Origin: Phlegmacium glaucopus
Lineage: Eukaryota > Basidiomycota > Agaricomycetes > Agaricales > Cortinariaceae
DNA length: 64,000 nucleotides
Reading direction: 5' to 3'
Assembly (NCBI GenBank): GCA_015039465.1
Contig: MU130357.1
Coordinates: 165,096-229,095, forward strand
In this document: positions 46,963-56,217 of the stretch, one piece after another
Numbering within the stretch: the stretch's first letter is position 1
Layout: each line of letters starts with the position of its first letter
Program-made: the position numbers and the translations under genes
Notes under the pieces: model-generated
What the model saw: only the letters and a program-made list of their open reading frames with translations
Told to the model about the DNA's origin: nothing
The model's database searches: none

Positions 46963-49675
46963 ATGGGCAGCCTTACTTACCTCGACATCTTGTTCACTAT
47001 ATTTACAGTCATATTGCTCAAGAAGGTCTTCACTAAACGCTCGATACCTTTGCCACCTGGCCCATCAAAACTACCTCTTCTCGATAACCTGTTGGACTTG
47101 CCTACTGATAAAGCATGGGTCACTTTCTCAGACTGGGGCAAGAAATGGGGTATGTATCTCACAATTGTGCCTCACCAGTCAATGAACTTCAACCAGGTGA
47201 CATTGTTTCCATCTCGGCACTCGGTCAGCATATAGTGATCCTAAACTCTGCGAGGGTGGCAGTAGAGATGCTGGACAAGAAGAGTTCAATTTACTCTGAC
47301 AGACCCGTCCTTCAAATGGGAGGAGAACTAGTAGGCTGGAACAACTCACTTGGTCTTCTCCCATACGGAGACCGATTTCGCAATTATCGCAAGTTTTTCC
47401 ATCAGCTTATGGGCAACGTTTCCTCTGCGTCTTCGTTTTATCCAGTGGAAGAACTGGAAACTCACAGGTTGTTAAAATGAGTTGCGCAAAACCCAGACAA
47501 TTTGGCAGCCCATGTACGCAAGTGAGTCCAAATCAGCATCATCTAGCTACTTGGAATAAAGGATAATACTCACGTGTTAAGTCTGAAACAAAGGAGTCAC
47601 GTTGGAGTTACTCTGGAACGGATGGAACGGAACCGGAACAGTAACCCGGAAAGGACGTTGGCCTCAGCGTGTGTGCTGTGCCGCCCAGCTCCTAAGGTGT
47701 CCTGATTTCGGAACGGAAGAAGAAAGTAACAAGTCGGAAGACCTCAGTGACTTAGAGGAAATCTAAACAAGAGGAGGAAACTAAGTTGATATTCGAACTG
47801 AGGGAAAACATACATGTTTCGAGTACTTAAATAAATAAAGGAATAGCAACCGAAATATAAAAGATAAATATAAGTGCTGTGTTCTGCTCCCGGAAAGGTC
47901 CTGCATTCTTGGGGTGAATAATCCATGGTGGGTATGATGACTGTTGGTGGGAAGGATGATGACAAAGGATAGTGGTAGTGGTGAAGAAGTGGTAATGGGT
48001 TTGGAGTATAGACGGAGGAACCAGAATGACACGGAGAAGTCTCGGAGTTGAACATAGGAAGAGTAGTTTGGGATATAAGGGAAGGCACTGTACGGAGTAC
48101 GGACTACCGGAGACAGCTCCGATGGAGCTGGACTGGAAGTAACGTAAGACGGAATATAACATCACGTCTCTTCCCTATCTGTGTAGAACTGCTGGTGCAA
48201 TAATTCTCCGTATATCTTATGGCTACAAGGTCAAGGAAGAGGACGACCCTTTTGTCACCCTCGCTGATGAAGCGATGCAGCAATTTTTGCTTGCAGTTGC
48301 ACCGGGTAGCTTTCTTGTCGACATTTTCCCTTCATGTGTGTTGTTCTTGTACTGGTTATTCATTTTGGAATGAGATTTCTGAAGGTTCTACAGTGAAGTA
48401 TCTACCAGCTTGGTTTCCTGGAGCAGGCTTCAAGCGGACAGCAGTTCATTGGGCTGAGATGCTTACGAAGATGGTCGAAGCCCCACACCAATTTGTCAAA
48501 CAAAAAATGGCGAGCTGCATAATGCATGCTCACTTGCCCTCACTGATATAAAGCCTTCTTCCCTCCTCGTAGGCATCAGGAACAGCGGAATCATCCTTTG
48601 CTTCCCGCCTGCTCGAGGGGTCTCATATCACTGCTGAACAAGAACGCGACATTAAATGGTCTGCACTTTCAATATATGGAGGTGGCGCAGATACAGCAAG
48701 TTTCTCTTTTTCTTGCGCTAACCCAATTGTAAGATTTCAAACTAATATCGGGATGAATATAGACTGTATCTACTATCTATGCTTTCTTTTCAGCCATGAC
48801 CATTTATCCCGATGTTGCTCGAAAGGCCCAGGCAGAGATTGACGCTGTGGTTGGAACCGACAGGTTACCAATGTTTTCTGACAGAGAGAATCTGCCATAT
48901 ACAAACGCTGTTGCCCTTGAAATAATGCGATGGCATGTTGTCGCGCCTACTGGTAAACTCTCCCTCTCTCTAATCCAACGCGCCGCTCACCAAGGCGTGG
49001 AATTCTAGGTCTACCCCACTGTGTGACGGAAGATAATATCCATGATGGCTATTTGATACCAAAAGGTGCCGTGATATTCGCCAACATTTGGTAAGTTGCA
49101 TCAAAGACTTGAAATACGATGGAAACCAAAAGATTTATCCGCAGGTCCATGTTGCATGATCCAAAAGTCTATTCGAACCCCGCGAGTTTCAATCCCGAGA
49201 GATTTTTAGGACCAAACATGGAACAAGACCCTTGTGACATTTGCTTCGGATTTGGAAGAAGGTATGTGTGGATATATATGGTTTATTCCTTTATTCTTAC
49301 TTGACAATCTGATTTGTAGGATTTGCCCTGGTAACACTGTCTCTAATTGATCTTCCTTGTGCCATAATTGATGTGTATGTCATCAAGGTCGAGTCTTGGC
49401 TGATTCATCAGTCTTCATTGTGTGTGCAATGGTTTTATCTGTTTTTGATATCACCAAATATTCCAAAGATGGAATCGTCATTGAACCAGTCGTTGGACAG
49501 ATGGCGGGTACTATTAGGTGAGATTTTGCCAACAGTTGAAAAGAGTGTTGGTCGCAATCTCAACCTTTAATTTTTTTTAAATTTTTTAAATAGCCATCCT
49601 GAGCCTTTCAAATGCTCCATTGTACCTCATTCACAGAAGGCGCTGGACCTCATTAATTCTGACTTTGAATCGTGA
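46963..49675 (+). pseudogene. cytochrome P450, copy 2, disrupted
   Basis: Collinear with copy 1 and carrying the same anchor, C-helix, I-helix, ALEIMRWH and FGFGRRICPG motifs. An in-frame TGA at 47478-47480 (after HRLLK, before VAQNPDN) truncates the frame in the C-helix/D region; the neighbouring frame suggests a former CGA codon. A family A solo LTR sits inside the following intron (47575-48161), and the donor after the VKQKM exon is GC rather than GT. Substitutions in the heme-proximal exon (EQDPCD for ERDPRD) add to the picture. The first exon lacks two residues (GT) present in copy 1. Probably non-functional. Confidence 0.88.
47575..48161 (-). mobile_element. solo LTR, family A, copy 3, in a P450 intron
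   Basis: 587 bp with TGTTA...TAACA ends and a perfect 5-bp target duplication TCACG (47570-47574 and 48162-48166). It lies between the donor GTGAGTCC and the acceptor TGTGTAG of one intron of P450 copy 2, so it interrupts no codon. Confidence 0.93.
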
Positions 49676-50033
49676 AAAATTTGCCTCTATTGATGTTTTA
49701 TTTAGTGAGTGACAAATATGAATCATTTGACTGTTTCTCTCATTTCAATGCATTGTTGACTTGCTTTGTGCGTTCCCATGAATTTGACGTAGGTTTTCAC
49801 AGTGTTTTCCCCTGTTTTCCCCTGTTTTCCCAAGCCCCTCCGCTTACCTCACTAATTCCTTATAGTTAGATCCAACAAACCACCAGGCCCTAAGGACCCT
49901 TGATATTAAAATATCATAAGAAGCGAATGACTAGTTATCTAAATGATATGTTGGTGTAGCTTTGAATGTGAATTCTTACAGTAACTGTTGTAGGCGGTGC
50001 GGAGCAGTGTAGATCATAGAAACTAACACTGTG

Positions 50034-50597
50034 ACTACGGAGTATTCTTTCTACGATGGTGGATCATTGATTGTTAGAAGATCCAGCCTATTGTAAAATG
50101 TGTCTTGACAAGGTAAGGAAAGAAAACATAAAACAAGGAAAAAGACTGTTGGTCTAGAGGCTAAACTGCCCTGAAGGAGTATGAAGGAGTTCCAACAAAG
50201 ACGATGGTGCACAAGTGCGCTTCTGATTTAGTATTTTTGGAGCATGTATTTTAGAGCATAGAGTGATCGGTGAAAGATGAAAATTTCAGTTTAGGTTTGG
50301 GATGGCCCCGACTTCATAGGCTTCCAATGTGATTACTTATCAGGGATGGGTAGTAGTAACCCTGAGTTTGATAACAGATATTTTGGTCTTGTTTCGAGGT
50401 CAGGAGAACAACACTTTTTGATTTCAAGACGTCAAGAGATGAAAGAGGCTTTCTAGATCTTTCTGAATAACTCAGTGTGCCAGTTGCACAGGTTTGCAGG
50501 CTTAGGAGTGTTATAAGGGATATAAATTCATCGAGAAATCTCAGAGCAGGGGAAGGGCTTCGCAAAGGGCAATGCCCAACAAAGGCGGTCTGCCATT
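50034..50597 (+). repeat. third partial copy of the duplication (VWA8 terminus and spacer)
   Basis: It begins with the last codons of VWA8 (GGAGTATTCTTTCTACGATG) and follows the spacer of units 1 and 2 to the sequence GGTCTGCCATTA, where similarity stops. It is closer to unit 2 than to unit 1 (shared TCAGGGATGGGTAGTAGTAA and TTTCTGAATAACTCAGTG). Confidence 0.8.
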
Positions 50598-51181
50598 ACA
50601 TCAGGAAAAACAAACACTGTGAGATAGTCCTACGTAGCTAGGGTAGCAAGGATAGTTCTGTAGAGAGCCCCCTGAATTATAGTCTCCTGTAGCATAGGTG
50701 GTCAGAAGCATAGCACCACGGAGGTTGCATAGCTGAAGGCAGTGTCAATGTAAGGTCATAGATTGAAAGCCAAGTAGCAGTACAGAGACTATATTGAGAG
50801 CATATGACGAATACAAATCATTGCAAATACCAAATGGCATTGAGAATCACAGATAACGGGATGAAATATGCTGTCATTTGTGACCCAAGCTGATATGTAG
50901 CAATAGGTACTATTGATTATATATGTACTTAACTTGTGGGTGAGGGCCATCGCTCCACGTGGCATATACGAGTCCCTTCAAATGAAATTATCCTGGTATT
51001 TTTATAGCGTCTTCGTGAGCGTTGACGCCAGGGATTGACATTGAGTACATAAATTGTTTTTGTGCGGCAAACAAGGCCATCACCATCAACACGTGCAATC
51101 ACGGAAGTTACCGGCAAGTCTTGCGTTACCTTTGAAAGCCACATCTGCTTATAAGAACGAGCCCCTAATGGGGACTCGTAA
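50598..51181. other. intergenic region
   Basis: No gene or repeat was recognised between the end of the third duplication fragment and the DUF6532 pseudogene. Confidence 0.45.
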
Positions 51182-53160
51182 TCACCAGCTAAGACCATCA
51201 CCCTTGCTATCCATTTCCTCCATATCTTCGTATTCTTTCAATGCGGTGGCATATGCAGATGCAGGAATGGCAGGCATGTTGAGCTCGGTGGGTGGCACAC
51301 CGGCATGGTGGCTACCAGCGCAAAGGTTGTTGTGAGTAAGCTATCCTAAAACATATACCAGCTGCTTACCGTCCATAGTTGAAGAGCCTGCGTTGAAGTC
51401 GGCCAATTAAATCATGTTTCTTTGTATGACGGCCGTAATCTTCTAATGCCTCAATATGCCCCTTATATATGGAGCGGTATTCATCTGCCCAAAAGGTGAC
51501 ACTCGTTTTCTTGCCAGTGAGCCATTCATTGATGTTTGCTTCAATCTAGGGTTGAAAGTTAATCATTCAATCCTTAGAGACAACTAATACCACATACAGC
51601 AATCAAGACAAAGGCGATAGCGGGGACAGGGATGGGTTTGAACATTTCCGTGAGGAGTACACCTTCATCACATTTGTTTTGGAACCACATTGCGTTGACA
51701 GCCTTCTGGATGATGGAGTGATAATACATCCCCTTTCGAGGTCCATCCCTGTCGAGAGGCATATCCTAGCATAATTTAAGCTTGATTTAAACAGGGCAAT
51801 CAAATGAATGAAACTGACTGACCTCATAAATGAAACCCTTCTCTCGTTTCAGTTCCTCAGCAACCTTTCAATTAGCTGCAATTGCCTTCTTGCTATGGCT
51901 GCTCTTGAAACCATACATGGTTTCAACAAACGACTTTGTCTTCTCCTTGGCTTCACCACGGGCTTGTGACCCACAGGCCTTGATCTAATAAATCAAAGAT
52001 TCCAGTTGAAATAAATACAGAAACAGGAAGTTATAGTAGGAAGCAACTTACAATTTTGGCGATATCTGGTGTTAGTGCCAAGGTAGGCATCCCTGATTCC
52101 TTATTTGCATCCTCCCATGCTGATTTGACAAACTCAGTCTCAACCGCAAGCTCAGGGAACCCATTCTCCGTACTGAGAAGGCAGCGGTAGATGGTGGCTG
52201 CCTGGAGGATAATCTCCTTTGCCATGTTATTGTAATCACCAGCTTTGGGTTGTCTGGATTTCTCATTGATCTTGTGTGCCTTGTGGACAACCTCCTCAGT
52301 CTCAAGGTCGGAATCATCTGGGTGTGGGTGCTTTTTGCCAGGTTGGGTGGAGGGGGAACATGAAAGACATGGTTGCTGGTGATCTGGGGAGGGTGTGTCA
52401 TTGTGATTGTGATTGGAAGTGAAAGGGGCTGGGCATGGGCATGGGCATGGGGTTTGATGATGGTGATGAGGCAAACCTTCATTTTCATCTTGGCTGTTGC
52501 TGTCGGTGGCTGTGTCTCCATGTAGTACCTAAGTGTTCCAAGTATAGGTGAGACAAAAAATTAGTAGGGTTGGACATATATCATATACCATGGTGGGAGC
52601 AGAGCTTGGAGGAACCTTATTTGTATGACAAACTAAATTTGAGGGCTTTGAGGGAACTGTATGAGATGTAAACTTGGATGGGAGTTAATGAGCATGGCTA
52701 ATAAAGGAAAAGAAACTGATCATATGGTTCCGGTGTGTTGTTCCTCCCTTTCATCAGCCTCATATGGTATATTACCAGTGGCATCTTGTGCTTGCCGTGC
52801 CTTTGCTTGTTCACGTTCAGAGCGTCAATGGGCTTGCTCCTCCTTTTGTGCAGCAGCTTCTTCTTCTTTGCGAACTAAGATAGCAATTGAATTAAGATTT
52901 AATAGATTGATACAACTTGAATAAAACATCACTTACGTTGAGCAACCACTCTGTCTGAAGGGCGACGCTCTCAACCACTACGAGAGGGTGGCTGTAGAGC
53001 TGAAAAATTACACAGGAGGGTGGATAATGTAGAGGTGAAAGGTGGAATCACAAACTTTGATTTTCCTTGTTTGACACCTGAGTTGCTATTTGAACCTGAG
53101 GCGCTGCAAGTGCAACAACCTTACGACCTGGTGTTTCTTATTTGCAGTGTTAAAAGTCAG
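51182..53160 (-). pseudogene. DUF6532-domain gene, decayed by nonsense mutations
   Basis: Minus-strand exons trace a DUF6532-like protein. An N-terminal KVVALAAPQVQIATQVSNKE exon leads, then SGxERRPSDRVVAQ and a charged coiled coil (RKEEEAAAQKEEQ). A His/Pro-rich stretch beginning near 52528 precedes the domain core: NMAKEIILQAATIYRCLLS, KSAWEDANKESGMPTLALTP, GSQARGEAKEKTKSFVETMY, LDRDGPRKGMYYHSIIQKAV and INEWLTGKKTSVTFWADEY. The tail ends at TGA 51184-51182. In-frame TGA codons interrupt it at 52973-52971 (SG-stop-ERR), 52827-52825 and 51870-51868 (AAN-stop-KVAEE). At the first and third sites Arg CGA is the natural ancestor. DUF6532 proteins are expanded in Agaricomycetes and of unknown function, often near transposons. 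Confidence 0.8.
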
Positions 53161-53643
53161 GATAAAAACCAATGCAGGGTAGAGACAGATGCACTTGAAG
53201 ATGACTTGGTGAGACGGGAAGACATTGAGAGTAATAGAGAGAGTTTTATAAATTAGAAATGATCCTTGACAAAAATCAGGCAAACTTACATACTTATATA
53301 CCCCAACACCACAAACATTCAACAGAGTTGAACGCATAAACAATGCATCGGCTGTTTTCTATGTGGTATGCTGCCTGAGCATTTGCTGTGGAAAAAAATT
53401 GTGATGGTGGTTGAAATGAAAGGAGTAGTAGTAGTCTAGTAGAGTGTTGGCAAGACAGCGCAACTTGAACCCCCTGAACTAGTGGAGGCTAGGAGCTGGA
53501 ATTTGAAATCACCACTCAGGAGTAAAGGATAGCGCATAGTGTTGGATATCCTTGATCCCCCCAAAATGTCCCCCCACTGCCCATACTGTGCAAAACCACT
53601 GCCGACTGGTAAAGCAGTGAGGCAACATGTTGCTGCCTCGCAG
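53161..53643. other. intergenic region
   Basis: Between a minus-strand relic and a plus-strand relic. No supported feature. Confidence 0.35.
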
Positions 53644-54360
53644 TCTTGCTCCAAATCCTGGGAGACACACTAGTTAGTGCAACTGCCAACCAAATCAAAG
53701 AAGCGTTGACTTCACCCTCGCCATCACCACTGCCTTCTGATCATATCCATGATGAGGAAATGGATCATCTTGCACATGAGTTTGTCCTCCCAGCAGAGCC
53801 TGCTACCAGCAGAGCTCCCTCCCCAGCGGCGGTACCACCTGTTGATATGTAAGCTTGAGTGGAAAGTTGTGATGATGATGATCAGCACAGTTCACACACT
53901 CGTTATTCAGAAGCTTACCCCCATTCTGCTGGACACCCACTTGGCAAAGAAAAGACACAATTTGAACAATTACATGACGAAGATAATGCTGCTGGTAGGC
54001 AGCCCTGGGCACCGTTCTCAAGCAAAAAGGAGTGGGAGTTGGCGACATGGCTCATGAAAGGTATGAACCAAAAGGCTACAGAGCAATACCTAAGCCTACC
54101 AATTGTCAGTGTTCAACCCAGTTTTGTAGTGTTGTCTAAACTCACAATGTGATAGGTCAAGGATGATAGCAACCTCTCATTCCACAATAACTACTCCTTC
54201 TTGAAGAAGGTGGATCAACTTCCGATAGGGCCTAGCTGGAGTTGTGAGATTGTGAAGGTAGAGGGTGACTGTGTTGGCAATGATGGTGAAAAGATGTCGG
54301 AGGAATTGGAACTCTGGATGTGAAACCCTGTCAAGTGTGTGAAGGAACTCCTTGGAAACC
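53644..54360 (+). pseudogene. Plavaka-like transposase, 5' fragment
   Basis: Plus-strand exon-like pieces read HIHDEEMDHLAHEF, then AGRQPWAPFSSKKEWELATW, NQKATEQYLSLPIVKDDSNL and FLKKVDQLPIGPSWSCEIVK. The WAPF-S-KEWELA-W and L-LPGP-W pattern resembles the N-terminal part of Plavaka-type transposases of Agaricomycetes (CACTA-related). A TGA at 54321-54323 follows ELELWM, where family members usually have Arg, so CGA to TGA is likely. The fragment stops abruptly at the LTR that begins at 54361, and its continuation is not found on the other side. The family assignment rests on remembered patterns. Confidence 0.6.
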
Positions 54361-54921
54361 TGTTAAGTTTTAAACAAAGGAGTCACGTCGGAGTTACTCC
54401 GGAACAGTAACCCGGAAAGGACGTTGGCCTCAGCGTGTGTGCTGTGCTGCCCAGCTCCTAAGGTGTCCTGATTTCGGAATGGAAGAAGAAAGTAACAAGT
54501 CGGAAGCCCTCAGTGACTTAGAGGAAAAACAAGAGAAGGAAACTAAGTTGATATTCGAACTGAGGGAAAACATACAAGTTTCGAGTACTTAAATAAATAA
54601 AGGAATAGCAACCGAAATATAAAAGATAAATATAAGTGCTGCGTTCTGCTCCCGGGAAGGTCCTGCATTCTTGGGTGAATAATCCATGGCAGGTATGCTG
54701 ACTGATGATGGGAAAGATGATGACAAAGAATAGTGGTAGTGGCGAAGAAGTGATAATGGGTTTGGAGTATAGACGGAGGAACCGGAATGACACGGAGAAG
54801 TCTCGGAGTTGAACATAGGAAGAGTAGTTTGGGATATAAGGGAAGGCACTGTACAGAGTACGGACTACCGGAGACAGCTCCGACGGAGCTGGACCGGAGT
54901 AATGTAAGACGGAATGTAACA
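54361..54921 (-). mobile_element. family A LTR, copy 4: 3' LTR of the gypsy element
   Basis: 561 bp, TGTTA...TAACA. Unlike the three solo copies, its two 5-bp flanks differ (AAACC outside at 54356-54360, GTACC inside). That is expected if it is the 3' LTR of an element reading on the minus strand, with the inner side being the polypurine tract (minus-strand GACAGGGAGGTAC). Confidence 0.75.
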
Positions 54922-54933
54922 GTACCTCCCTGT
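54922..54933 (-). promoter_or_regulatory. putative polypurine tract of the gypsy element
   Basis: Read on the minus strand the sequence just before the LTR is ACAGGGAGGTAC, a purine-rich run adjoining TGTTACATTCC. It could prime plus-strand DNA synthesis. Confidence 0.45.
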
Positions 54934-55061
54934 CAAGGCCGAGACCCTCGAGGCCATGTGATGGTCCGTGCAAGGTTGACGTGGTATAAAGGCTGTCGGA
55001 GACTGGTGGTGATTCTTCACTTTGGAACTACCAAAACCCCCATCCTCTAAACAATAATAAC

Positions 55062-56052
55062 ATGAACACCAACAACAATGCTGGCCCCTCCCTCCCTCCT
55101 GCTTCGCAACGAGCGAGGCTCGAGGAAGCATGGGAGCGTCGACGGAAAGAGCGGGAGGAGGAGGAGAGGCGGGAAGAGGTGGAGATCGAGGAGGCACAGA
55201 GGCTAGAGGAGGAGGAGGAGAGATGGAGGGTGGAGGCGGAGAGACAGAGGGTAGAGGCGGAGAAGCGGAAAGTAGAGGCGGAAAAGAAGAGAAATGAGGA
55301 GTTGCAACGGAGGCAGCAGGAGGAGCAGAGGAAGAGGAAAGCGGACGCCATTGCAGTAGACAACGACGAAGACGAAGAAGAAGAAAATGGAATGGAGCCG
55401 GGGCCGAGTGCCCCAAAGAAAAGAAAAACAAATGACAAAGTAAGTGGTTCAAAAAAGGAAACGGAATAAAAACTAACAGAAAGCATAGGAGGTCTTCCAG
55501 ACCAAAACAAAAAAGAACCTGGCGTGCAGCCGGTGCATAGACGCACACGAGGTGTGCTACGAAAAGAGCAGCGGGCCAGGGTGCTGGTGCTGCTACCAGA
55601 GGAAGATCGCCTGTAGCTTGGTCGGAGGGAAGCGGAAGACGAAGGAGCAGACAGAGGAACGGAGCGGAAGGGTGGATAAGGGAAAAGGGAAGGAGTTAGT
55701 GCCAGAGGTAGACGGAACGGAGTTGTTGGTAGAGGGGCTGGAAATGATTGGTGGGTTGTTGAGGAAGATGGTGGAGACGCAGGAGGCAATAAGGTACGCG
55801 ATGGAAGTGCAGATGAGGCGGGAGATAGAAAGGGATAGACGGGAAGAAGCAAGGAGAGAAGAAGAGATAAAACGGAGGGATGCGACAAAAGCGGAGAAGG
55901 GGGTGGAAACAGAGATCCAAGAGGAGATGGAGAAAGAGGAGTCGGATGACGGGGACGAGTTGGAGGTGGAAGGAGGGTTGGAAATGGAGACGGAAAGGGC
56001 GGAAGGAGCGGAGGAAGAAAACATGGAAGGAGTAGAAAAAACAGTAGAATAA
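55062..56052 (+). CDS. retroelement-borne antisense gene: Cys-rich (Zn-cluster-like) coiled-coil protein
   Basis: Two exons, 55062-55439 and 55489-56052, joined by a 49-nt intron (GTAAGT, branch CTAAC, TAG) give 313 residues. Residues about 20-100 are a Glu/Arg coiled coil (ERRRKEREEEERREEVEIEE). A basic nuclear-type signal PKKRKTNDK follows. At about 137-165 a cysteine cluster reads CSRCIDAHEVC, GCWCC and KIACS, reminiscent of Zn(II)2Cys6 binuclear clusters, though spacing is not canonical. The rest is a second acidic coiled coil (RREIERDRREEARREEE). It is convergent with pol (165 bp between stops) and lies between pol and the 3' LTR on the opposite strand. The function is unknown; a DNA-binding regulator is conceivable. 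The intact frame and perfect intron argue it is a real gene. Confidence 0.75.
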
Positions 56053-56217
56053 TAAATTGTATATAATTTTTTTCTTGTTATTTTTTTTTGTTTTGTTTAT
56101 AAAAATTGTTTTCTTGAACTTTGTTTTGTGAAAGAGAAGAGTAAGATAACGGAAAGGAAAAGAACGGAAAAGACATGGAAAGGAACGGAAAAAGCAAGGA
56201 AAGAGACGGAAAAGGAA

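Larger units (their letters stand above)
42590..49840 (+). repeat. tandem segmental duplication, unit 2
   Basis: A direct copy of unit 1 (35424-42178), enlarged by a 470-bp MITE (45351-45820) and a 587-bp solo LTR (47575-48161), and lacking the 535-bp MITE of unit 1. Long stretches differ by only occasional substitutions and indels. Confidence 0.9.

Noticed and set aside
54356..54926. LTR copy 4 as a fourth solo LTR with a decayed target duplication
   Set aside because: The flank mismatch, the adjacent purine tract and the pol gene in matching orientation fit a 3' LTR better.
55028..55888. Long Ser/Pro-rich minus-strand frames opposite the antisense gene
   Set aside because: Composition mirrors the Glu/Arg coiled-coil codons of the plus-strand gene. 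The plus-strand model has a canonical intron and the cysteine cluster.
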